Positions 7,141 to 12,987 of a stretch of DNA of 23,233 nt are shown piece by piece. Source of the stretch: Pseudomonadota bacterium (GTDB lineage: Bacteria > Pseudomonadota > Alphaproteobacteria > Acetobacterales > Acetobacteraceae); the NCBI GenBank assembly GCA_021808985.1, contig JAKBAQ010000016.1, positions 1 to 23,233 of the forward strand, in the 5' to 3' direction. Both the position numbers and the translations under genes were made by a program. The stretch's first letter is position 1; every line of letters begins with the position of its first letter. Under the pieces are notes generated by a model. It was not told where the DNA came from. It saw nothing but the letters and a program-made list of their open reading frames with translations, and ran no database searches.

Positions 7141-8426
7141 AATTCCTCTCCACCGCGCAGCCGCATTTCGCCCCGCAATTCAGCGCCCTGCTAGACCGTT
7201 CGGCGGATGAGCCGCAGCTCGGCGCGCAGGTGCGCGAGATCATCGCCGAGGTCCGCGCCCGCGGCGACGCCGCGGTGCTGGACTACACCAACAAGTTTGA
7301 CCGGGTGGCCCTGAACGCCGACGAGCTGCGCATCAGCGCCGATGAAATCGCCCTCGCCACCGCCGAAATCCCGCATGCCCTGCACGACTCCCTGGCCCTG
7401 GCCGCCGCGCGGATTGAGCGTTTCCACCGCGCGCAGCTGCCGCAGGACATCCGCTTCACCGACGAGGCCGGCGCCACCCTTGGCATGCGCTGGCGGGCGC
7501 TGGATTCGGTCGGCATCTATGTGCCGGGCGGCAAGGCGTCCTACCCCTCCTCGGTGCTGATGAACGCCATCCCCGCCAAGGTCGCGGGGGTGGAGCGGAT
7601 CGCCTGCTGCGTTCCAGCGCCTGATGGCGTGCTCAACCCGCTGGTGCTGGCGGCCGCCAAAATGGCCGGGGTGCGGGAGATCTACCGCATCGGCGGCGCC
7701 CAGGCCGTGGCCGCCATGGCCTATGGCACGCGGCAGATCGCCAAGGTGGACCGCATCACCGGCCCGGGCAACGCCTATGTGGCCGAGGCCAAGCGCCAGG
7801 TTTTCGGCCAGGTCGGCATCGACGCCATCGCCGGCCCCTCGGAAGTGCTGATCCTGGCCGATGACAGCGCCAACCCCGCGCATCTAGCGCTCGACCTGCT
7901 GGCCCAGGCCGAGCATGACGAGGCGGCGCAGGCGATCCTCATCACCACCAGCGGCGCCCTGGCCGCCAGCGTGCTGGACGCGGTGAAGGCCGCCCTGGAG
8001 ACCCTGCCGCGCGCGGCCATCGCGGCGCAGAGCCTCCAGCGCCACGGCGCGGTGATCCTGGCGCATGACTGGGACGAGGCCGTGGAGCTGGCCAACCGCA
8101 TCGCGCCGGAGCATCTGCAGCTCATGCTGGCCGGGGCTGAGCCCATCTTCGCCAAAATCCGCCATGCCGGCGCGGTTTTCCTGGGGCATAACTGCCCGGA
8201 GGCCATCGGCGACTATGTGGCCGGCCCCAACCATGTGCTGCCCACCTCGGGCACCGCGCGCTTCTCCTCCGGGCTTTCAGTGTATGATTTCATGAAGCGC
8301 ACCACCTGGATGAAGCTCGCCCCCGGCACGCTGGAGGCGATCGGCCCCGCCGCCGTGGCCCTGGCCACGGCCGAAAACCTGGGCGCGCACGCCGCCTCGG
8401 TGGCGCTGCGGCTTGGAAAAGCTTGA
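7137..8426 (+). CDS. hisD: Histidinol dehydrogenase
   Basis: HisD carries out the last two oxidations of histidine synthesis, from L-histidinol to L-histidine, using NAD+ and zinc. The 429-residue length is normal. By hand alignment with the E. coli enzyme, the zinc ligands correspond to Gln257, His260, Asp359 and His418, and the catalytic pair to Glu325-His326. Other signatures are the VPGGKASYPSSVLMN segment near 129-143 and GPGNAYVAEAK near 209-219. It is coupled to hisG by a 4-nt overlap. infA follows after 60 bp without a terminator. Third codon positions shift from C-rich towards mixed here, ahead of the G-rich genes that follow. Confidence 0.97.
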   Translation: MKFLSTAQPHFAPQFSALLDRSADEPQLGAQVREIIAEVRARGDAAVLDYTNKFDRVALNADELRISADEIALATAEIPHALHDSLALAAARIERFHRAQLPQDIRFTDEAGATLGMRWRALDSVGIYVPGGKASYPSSVLMNAIPAKVAGVERIACCVPAPDGVLNPLVLAAAKMAGVREIYRIGGAQAVAAMAYGTRQIAKVDRITGPGNAYVAEAKRQVFGQVGIDAIAGPSEVLILADDSANPAHLALDLLAQAEHDEAAQAILITTSGALAASVLDAVKAALETLPRAAIAAQSLQRHGAVILAHDWDEAVELANRIAPEHLQLMLAGAEPIFAKIRHAGAVFLGHNCPEAIGDYVAGPNHVLPTSGTARFSSGLSVYDFMKRTTWMKLAPGTLEAIGPAAVALATAENLGAHAASVALRLGKA

Positions 8427-8477
8427 CCGGAGGAAAAGTTAAGCCCATTTCACCGCTAGCGTTCCAGCATTTTGCGC

Positions 8478-8481
8478 GAGG
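8478..8481 (+). promoter_or_regulatory. Ribosome-binding site supporting a TTG start of infA
   Basis: GAGG lies 5 nt before the TTG at 8487. The earlier GTG (8481) and TTG (8472) have no such site at a usable distance. Confidence 0.55.
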
Positions 8482-8486
8482 TGTGT

Positions 8487-8705
8487 TTGTCTAAAGAAGA
8501 TATGATCGAGTTCAGCGGCATGGTCACTGAACTGCTTCCCAACGCGATGTTCCGCGTCAAGCTGGACAATGACCATGTGATCCTCGCCCACACCAGCGGC
8601 AAGATGCGCAAGAACCGCATCCGGGTTCTGGCCGGGGATCGTGTGAATGTCGAGATGACCCCTTATGACCTGACCAAGGGCCGGATCACATTCCGCTTCA
8701 AGTGA
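8487..8705 (+). CDS. infA: Translation initiation factor IF-1
   Basis: IF-1 binds the ribosomal A site during initiation. The protein has the OB-fold sequence SKEDMIEFSGMVTELLPNA, then DNHVILAHTSGKMRKN-like and DRVNVEMTPYDLTKGRITFRFK regions. The start is set at a TTG codon (8487), because the family begins MSKED and this gives exactly the usual 72 residues; no ATG is available nearby, and a ribosome-binding site fits this position. A longer reading from 8472 would add five non-conserved residues. The last four bases (GTGA) overlap the GTG start of maf, so the two are coupled. It continues the hisG-hisD run. Confidence 0.95.
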   Translation: MSKEDMIEFSGMVTELLPNAMFRVKLDNDHVILAHTSGKMRKNRIRVLAGDRVNVEMTPYDLTKGRITFRFK

Positions 8706-9247
8706 TCCTGGCTTCGGCCAGCCCCAGACGGCTTGAACTGCTGCGCCAGATCGGGATCGAACCGGCGCGGATTATCGCTCCTGACATTGACGAAACGCCG
8801 CTGGCGGGTGAGCCGCCCCGCGCCCATGCGCTGCGCCTCGCCCTGGCCAAGCTGGTGCCCGGCGATGGCTTCGTGGTCGCCGCCGACACGGTGGTGGCCG
8901 CCGGGGCGCGCATATTGCCCAAGGCGGAAAGCCTGGAACAGGCGGAAAAATGCCTCAAGCTGCTCTCCGGCCGGCGCCACCGGGTTTATACCGGCGTTGC
9001 CGTGCGCGCGCCCGACGGGCGGGTGGCGAGCCGCGTGGTGGGCGCGGTGGTGGGCTTCGCCCGGCTGGATGCGGCGCAGCTGCGCGCCTACCTTGATGAC
9101 GGCGAATGGCGCGGCAAGGCCGGGGGATATGCCATTCAGGGCAAGGCCGCCGCGTTCGTGAATTTCGTCTCCGGCTCATATTCCGCCGTGGTCGGCCTGC
9201 CGCTGCATGAGACGGCGATGCTCCTGCGCGGGCTGGGGCACGGATGA
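8702..9247 (+). CDS. maf: Maf-family nucleoside triphosphate pyrophosphatase
   Basis: Maf proteins hydrolyse non-canonical or pyrimidine nucleoside triphosphates (dTTP/UTP or methylated nucleotides) to the monophosphate. The 181-residue protein starts with GTG and has the opening signature SASPRRLELL (5-14), the metal-site AADT with Asp62, and the later segments GKAGGYAIQG and SGSYSAVVGLPL. These fit the Maf/YhdE type, though the exact substrate cannot be fixed from sequence alone. It is joined by 4-nt overlaps to infA (GTGA) and to the next gene (ATGA). Codon third positions are now clearly G-rich, in contrast to hisG and parE on the same strand. Confidence 0.93.
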   Translation: MILASASPRRLELLRQIGIEPARIIAPDIDETPLAGEPPRAHALRLALAKLVPGDGFVVAADTVVAAGARILPKAESLEQAEKCLKLLSGRRHRVYTGVAVRAPDGRVASRVVGAVVGFARLDAAQLRAYLDDGEWRGKAGGYAIQGKAAAFVNFVSGSYSAVVGLPLHETAMLLRGLGHG

Positions 9248-10089
9248 TCCGGGTCTCGCGCCGGGGGGATGTGGTGCGGGTGGCCCGGCTCGCGGGCGAT
9301 GTTCTGGAGGAATTCTGGATCTGGGACCTGGCGGCGCCGGATGGGGTCGGCGATGTCTATACCGGGCGGGTGGAGGCGGTGCTGCCCGCCATGGCCGGGC
9401 GGTTCGTGGAGCTTGGCGGGGTTTCGGGATTTTTGCCTGACAGCGCGGGCGGCAAGGGGCTTGCGGCTGGCGCCTATGTGGCCGTGCGGGTGACGCGCGG
9501 CGCCCAGGGCGGCAAGGGGCCGCGGCTGGCGGCGGCTGACGAGCCGCCGGGCGACCGGCCGGGCCTCACCCGCCGGGGAGAGGGGCCGCTGCTGGAGCTG
9601 GCGGCGCGGGTGGCGGATGAGATTCTGGTGGATGATTACGCGCTGTGCGCCGAGCTGCAGCCCCGGCTGGAGGGGCGGCTGCGCCATGATGCCGGGGCGT
9701 TCGACGCCGTGCTGGAGGATGAGGTGGCCGGGCTGGCCGAGCCTTGCGCCCCGCTGCCGCTGGGGGCGGTGATGCATATAACGCCCGCGCCGGCGGCGGT
9801 GCTGATCGATATCGATGCCGGGGCGGGCTCCGGGGTTTCTCAGCTGGCGCTGAATTTGGCGATCATCCCGGAGATTTGCCGGCAGATCGTGCTGCGCAAC
9901 CTCTCGGGCGGGATTTTGGTGGATTTCGCCGGCATGAAGCCCGCCGCGCGGGCCAAGCTGGCGGCACCGCTGGGCACGGCGCTGGCGCGGGATTTTTTGC
10001 GGCCGTCATTTCTGGGATTCTCGCATCTGGGCTTTGCCGAGATCGCGCGGCGCCGGGTGCGGCCGGGACTGCATGAGGTGTTGCGATGA
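9244..10089 (+). CDS. Short RNase E/G-like protein
   Basis: A 281-residue member of the RNase E/G family, much shorter than RNase G (about 490). An S1-like RNA-binding domain is visible at about 35-97 (GDVYTGRVEAVLPAM, then GGVSGFLP). The DNase I-like catalytic part follows (about 170-270). Aligned by hand with E. coli RNase E, the magnesium ligands Asp303 and Asp346 correspond to Asp189 (IDIDAG) and Asp227 (VDFAGM), both kept; Asn305 is replaced by Asp191. The zinc-link CPxC motif, the small domain and any degradosome scaffold are absent. The same short form stands between maf and yacG in many alphaproteobacteria. Whether it is an active nuclease is unclear. It overlaps maf and yacG by four bases each. 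Confidence 0.85.
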   Translation: MIRVSRRGDVVRVARLAGDVLEEFWIWDLAAPDGVGDVYTGRVEAVLPAMAGRFVELGGVSGFLPDSAGGKGLAAGAYVAVRVTRGAQGGKGPRLAAADEPPGDRPGLTRRGEGPLLELAARVADEILVDDYALCAELQPRLEGRLRHDAGAFDAVLEDEVAGLAEPCAPLPLGAVMHITPAPAAVLIDIDAGAGSGVSQLALNLAIIPEICRQIVLRNLSGGILVDFAGMKPAARAKLAAPLGTALARDFLRPSFLGFSHLGFAEIARRRVRPGLHEVLR

Positions 10090-10268
10090 GACATCTCTGC
10101 CCGATCTGCGCGAAGCCGGCGGTGGCGGCGCACCGGCCATTTTGCTCGCCGCGCTGCGCGCAGGTGGATTTGGGGCGCTGGCTGACCGGCGGCTACGCCC
10201 TGCCCGCCGCCGCGCCGGCGGAGGATGCACACGAGGATGACGGCGCGGGCGAGGATGCGCCGGGGTGA
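10086..10268 (+). CDS. yacG: YacG-type zinc protein, DNA gyrase inhibitor family
   Basis: A 60-residue protein with the four-cysteine zinc site of YacG: Cys5, Cys8, Cys20 and Cys24 in the pattern CPIC...FCSPRC, followed by the conserved DLGRWL. In E. coli YacG binds GyrB and inhibits gyrase. The acidic C-terminal tail (about 45-60) is variable in the family. The ATGA overlap with the RNase E/G-like gene implies coupled translation. It is the last gene of the hisG run and converges on the MscS-family gene; the 115 bp between them carry two palindromes. Confidence 0.93.
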   Translation: MRHLCPICAKPAVAAHRPFCSPRCAQVDLGRWLTGGYALPAAAPAEDAHEDDGAGEDAPG

Positions 10269-10270
10269 GA

Positions 10271-10288
10271 ATGCTCCACGTGGAGCAT
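10271..10288. promoter_or_regulatory. parS-like 18-bp perfect palindrome with CACGTG core
   Basis: The site is ATGCTCCACGTGGAGCAT. The inner 16 bases match the bacterial parS consensus (TGTTTCACGTGAAACA) at 12 of 16 positions. Of the four differences, one symmetric pair (T to C/A to G next to the core) is common in natural parS sites and one pair (third base from each end) is less usual. As RNA it would form a 7-bp hairpin with an ACGT loop, but the T tract starts eight bases later, so it is a poor terminator. Binding by ParB is an inference. Confidence 0.45.
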
Positions 10289-10304
10289 CCGTGAGGTTTT
10301 TATC

Positions 10305-10319
10305 CTAACATTATGTTAG
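10305..10319. promoter_or_regulatory. 15-bp perfect palindrome CTAACATTATGTTAG
   Basis: Two 7-bp arms around one central T, 16 bp to the right of the parS-like site, in an A/T-rich island. The sequence has operator-like symmetry. It lies between two convergent gene ends, where an ordinary promoter operator would not be expected. Confidence 0.45.
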
Positions 10320-10339
10320 TAAAGCTCAAAATTTCACGG

Positions 10340-10357
10340 CCGCCCCATTTTGGGCGG
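10340..10357 (-). terminator. Weak hairpin after the MscS-family gene
   Basis: CCGCCC (10340-10345) and GGGCGG (10352-10357) form a 6-bp stem with a 6-nt loop, 26 nt past the stop codon on the minus strand. Only a short, interrupted T-rich stretch (AAATTTT) follows. It may be a weak terminator. Confidence 0.3.
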
Positions 10358-10383
10358 GTTCATCTCGGAAAAGGAATGAGCCG

Positions 10384-12687
10384 CTATTCCGCCCCTGGCC
10401 GGGGCAGGGCGGCGGCGGCCAGGGTGCGCAGCACGGCGGGGTCTATGGTGAAGCTCTGCTGGCCCGTGGGGATCGTGATCCCCTCCTCGGCGAAGCGCTT
10501 GTAGACCCTGGCGTAAAACTCCCGCCGCACGGCCCAGTGCTGGCCGGGGCCGGTGCGGATCTGCCCGGTGATGACCAGGCCGTTGGCGCCGAACTGGTCC
10601 AGCCCGAAGAGCTGGAAGTCGTCACGGATCATCGCGCCCCAGGCGGATTCGGCGCGCATGGTGCGGGCGATGTCACGCAGGACGGTGAAGACGCGGTTCA
10701 GGTTTTCCTGATAGCCGACATCGATGGAGATCTGCGCGTAGCTGAAATCGCGGGTCATGTTGGTGACGGTGGTGACGGCGGAGAAGGGAATGATGTTGTT
10801 CGAGCCGTCGCTGCCGCGCAGGCGGATGGTGCGGATGGAGAGACGCTCGACCGTGCCGGTCATCCCGGCGAGGGAGACATAGTCGCCCACCTGCATGGCG
10901 TCCTCCAGCAGCAGGAAGAGGCCGGTGATGATGTCCTGCACCAGCTTCTGGCTGCCAAAGCCGATGGCGATGCCAAGCACGCCGGCGCCGGCCAGCAGCG
11001 GCGCCGCGTTGACGCCGATTTTCGAGAGGCAGATGAGCCCGGCGACCAGCGAGATGGAAACGCCGATGGTGGCCCGGAGCATGGGCAGCAGGGTGCGCAG
11101 GCGCGATGCCTGGCGCGAGCGGCCAGTGGCGGCGAAACGCTCAATACGCCCGGCGAGCAGCAGGTTGGCGCATTCCCACAGCGCCAGGGCGACGGCGATG
11201 GTGATGACGATGGAAATGCCGGCATTGATGAGGCTGACGCTGATGGGGTTGGTGAGCAGCCAGCCAAAGGCGTTGACCCCCCAGCCCTGCAGCACGAGCA
11301 CGACGACCAGGATGGCGATGCCGGCGCGGATGAGCATGCGGATGAGCGGGTGATAGGCGCGCGCGCGGGCGAAGAGGGCCGGATGGGCGGATTCCGAAGC
11401 GTCGGGAAAGGCGCGCTCCAGCAGCAGGGAGCTGCCGTTCCAGGCGATGCGCCCGAGCACCAGGGCGGCGAGGCAGACCAGGACCACGCGCAGCAGCACG
11501 CCGAAGGCATTCTGCACGCCGCCCGCCCAGGCCACCCAGAGGGCCAGAATGTAAAACAATGCGGGGTAGTGCCAGATGCGGCCCATCCGCCGGCGGAAGG
11601 CGGCGAAGGCGTTACCGGCCTCGGGGGCGCCGGCGATCCAGCGCCCCACCAGGCGGCGGCTGTTCCAGATGGCGATGGCGATTTCGATATGGATGACCAG
11701 GGCGATGAGCCGCGTGAGCACCATGGCGCCGGACTCGGCGATGCCCAGAAGCTGGGCGATGGAGACCACGGCATAGCCGAAAAAGCCGGTGGCCAGCAGC
11801 GCCATGGCCTGGCGCATCAGCGTGGTGGCGCGCCGGCTCGGCATGGCGATGAGGCGCAGGCTGGGCGCGCCGGGGGCGACGAGGATGGCCAGCACCTCCA
11901 ACAGGATGCGCGCCAGGACATAGGCGTTGGTGATGCCCGCGACAGCCAGATGCGCCGGGCGGGCGCTGGCCAGGCCGCTGCCCAGCAACGCCGCGACGGT
12001 GAGCGCGAAGCCGAACAGCGGCAGCAGCCGCAGGCCGGAATAGAGCATGGCGAACAGGCCGCGCCGCCCCCAGGCGCGCAGCGAGACGCGCCGGCCGGGG
12101 AGTTTTTCGCTGCCGCCGGCCTCGGCGTCGGCCAGGCCGTGCTCTTCCTCATCGTCAGGCGGCGCGGCGGCGGGAGATGGCACGGAGCGGCTGATGAGCC
12201 CGCTGCGCGCGCGCGCCAGGGCGAGGCGCAGGGCCAGCTCCACGAGGAGTGCCGGCAAAATGGTGAGGCCCAGACCCTCCGCGATGCTGATGAGATGCGC
12301 GCGGCGCAGCGGGTATTGCGAGAAGCCGCGCAGCCACTGCCAGACCGGGGTGAGCTGCGTGGAGCGGCGGATGGCGGAGAGGAAATCATCAAAGGTGTGC
12401 GCCGCCTCGCCTCCCAATGTGTTGGCGAGGGCGAAGCCGAACAGGGTGGTGCCGAAGGGGGCTGGGGTGTTGGCGTCAGCATCAGCCGCGCTGGGGGCGG
12501 CGGCGGCGGTGAGCGCGGCCAGCGGCGAGCCGGGAATGATGGCGCTGGCCGGCTTGGCCGGGGCGGATGCCGCCGTGGTGGTGGTGGCGGCGGCTGGCGC
12601 GGCCAGCGGCTGGGTTGCGGCCCGGCTGAGCGCCGGGATGCCAGATGCCAGGACGAGGAGCAGGGCGAAAAGAGGAGCTATGCGCAT
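10384..12687 (-). CDS. MscS-family mechanosensitive ion channel, large YbiO-like type
   Basis: A 767-residue inner-membrane channel that would open under membrane tension and release osmolytes on hypo-osmotic shock. A signal peptide (about 1-23, cleavage near SRA) is followed by an Ala/Thr/Pro-rich linker to about 80. Many hydrophobic helices follow (about 137-155, 220-245, 252-272, 290-312, 320-342, 375-392, 398-412, 452-468, 483-506 and 538-556). The MscS core starts with the pore helix APLLAGAGVLGIAIGFGSQKL (starting near 562), then the beta domain at about 600-650 and the cytoplasmic domain to about 750. E. coli YbiO (741 residues) has the same layout. It is divergent from the HIG1-type gene and converges on yacG. 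The function in osmotic protection is inferred from family. Confidence 0.92.
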   Translation of the reverse strand: MRIAPLFALLLVLASGIPALSRAATQPLAAPAAATTTTAASAPAKPASAIIPGSPLAALTAAAAPSAADADANTPAPFGTTLFGFALANTLGGEAAHTFDDFLSAIRRSTQLTPVWQWLRGFSQYPLRRAHLISIAEGLGLTILPALLVELALRLALARARSGLISRSVPSPAAAPPDDEEEHGLADAEAGGSEKLPGRRVSLRAWGRRGLFAMLYSGLRLLPLFGFALTVAALLGSGLASARPAHLAVAGITNAYVLARILLEVLAILVAPGAPSLRLIAMPSRRATTLMRQAMALLATGFFGYAVVSIAQLLGIAESGAMVLTRLIALVIHIEIAIAIWNSRRLVGRWIAGAPEAGNAFAAFRRRMGRIWHYPALFYILALWVAWAGGVQNAFGVLLRVVLVCLAALVLGRIAWNGSSLLLERAFPDASESAHPALFARARAYHPLIRMLIRAGIAILVVVLVLQGWGVNAFGWLLTNPISVSLINAGISIVITIAVALALWECANLLLAGRIERFAATGRSRQASRLRTLLPMLRATIGVSISLVAGLICLSKIGVNAAPLLAGAGVLGIAIGFGSQKLVQDIITGLFLLLEDAMQVGDYVSLAGMTGTVERLSIRTIRLRGSDGSNNIIPFSAVTTVTNMTRDFSYAQISIDVGYQENLNRVFTVLRDIARTMRAESAWGAMIRDDFQLFGLDQFGANGLVITGQIRTGPGQHWAVRREFYARVYKRFAEEGITIPTGQQSFTIDPAVLRTLAAAALPRPGAE

Positions 12688-12731
12688 GTGGGGAGCCAGA
12701 ACGGGTTATGGCGGCGGAGTCAACCAAGGAT

Positions 12732-12765
12732 GGCACGGGCGGGCGGTATGCAGAACGCCCGTGCC
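12732..12765. repeat. 10-bp perfect inverted repeat before the HIG1-type gene
   Basis: GGCACGGGCG (12732-12741) and CGCCCGTGCC (12756-12765) are separated by 14 nt. The element lies in the 95-bp divergent region between the MscS-family gene and the small membrane protein, 17 bp before the latter's ATG. It could be an operator or, if transcribed, a leader hairpin. Confidence 0.6.
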
Positions 12766-12782
12766 GGGCTTATATGGGCGCC

Positions 12783-12974
12783 ATGAGAGATTTTATCATA
12801 GCCCTGCTGGCGGCCGATATGCTGGCGGTTGTCGTGGTCATGCTGATCGGCGCGATCGGCATGGTGGACGCCAACCGCGATCCGCGCACCTCCAACAAGC
12901 TGATGCGGCTGCGGGTGATCCTGCAGGGCGTCGCCATCGCGCTGGTGGTGGTGCTGATGGCCACCGGCAGGTAG
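12783..12974 (+). CDS. Small two-helix membrane protein, HIG1-domain type
   Basis: A 63-residue protein with two membrane helices (about 4-27 and 46-60) joined by a short basic loop, DANRDPRTSNKLMRLRV. The loop motif SNKLMRxRVxLQG is characteristic of bacterial HIG1-domain (hypoxia-induced) or 'twin transmembrane' proteins. Mitochondrial relatives assist cytochrome c oxidase assembly, but the role of the bacterial version is poorly known. The ATG at 12783 was chosen because longer in-frame starts lie within the MscS-family gene and carry no similarity. No ribosome-binding site is evident before it. A TTATAT at 12770-12775 could be a -10 box, which would make the mRNA nearly leaderless (inference). 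It converges on ptsI with a 13-bp gap. Confidence 0.75.
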   Translation: MRDFIIALLAADMLAVVVVMLIGAIGMVDANRDPRTSNKLMRLRVILQGVAIALVVVLMATGR

Positions 12975-12987
12975 GCGGGCGCGGCGC

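Noticed and set aside
9921..9935. Suspected loss of a catalytic aspartate in the RNase E/G-like protein (VDFAGM instead of IDFIDM)
   Set aside because: Counting from Asp303 in the E. coli sequence as I recall it puts Asp346 at the first aspartate of the motif, which is present; only the second, non-ligand aspartate is changed.
10271..10301. parS-like palindrome as a yacG terminator
   Set aside because: The T tract begins eight bases after the hairpin, too far for a typical intrinsic terminator, though a weak role cannot be excluded.
10300..10308. TTATCCTAA as a DnaA box near the parS-like site
   Set aside because: Seven of nine matches and a single copy are not enough to call oriC.
10537..12786. 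Very long plus-strand open frame opposite the MscS-family gene
   Set aside because: Its translation is Gly/Asp/Glu/Gln-rich without domains and mirrors the GC-rich codons of the real minus-strand gene, which has a signal peptide and an MscS core.
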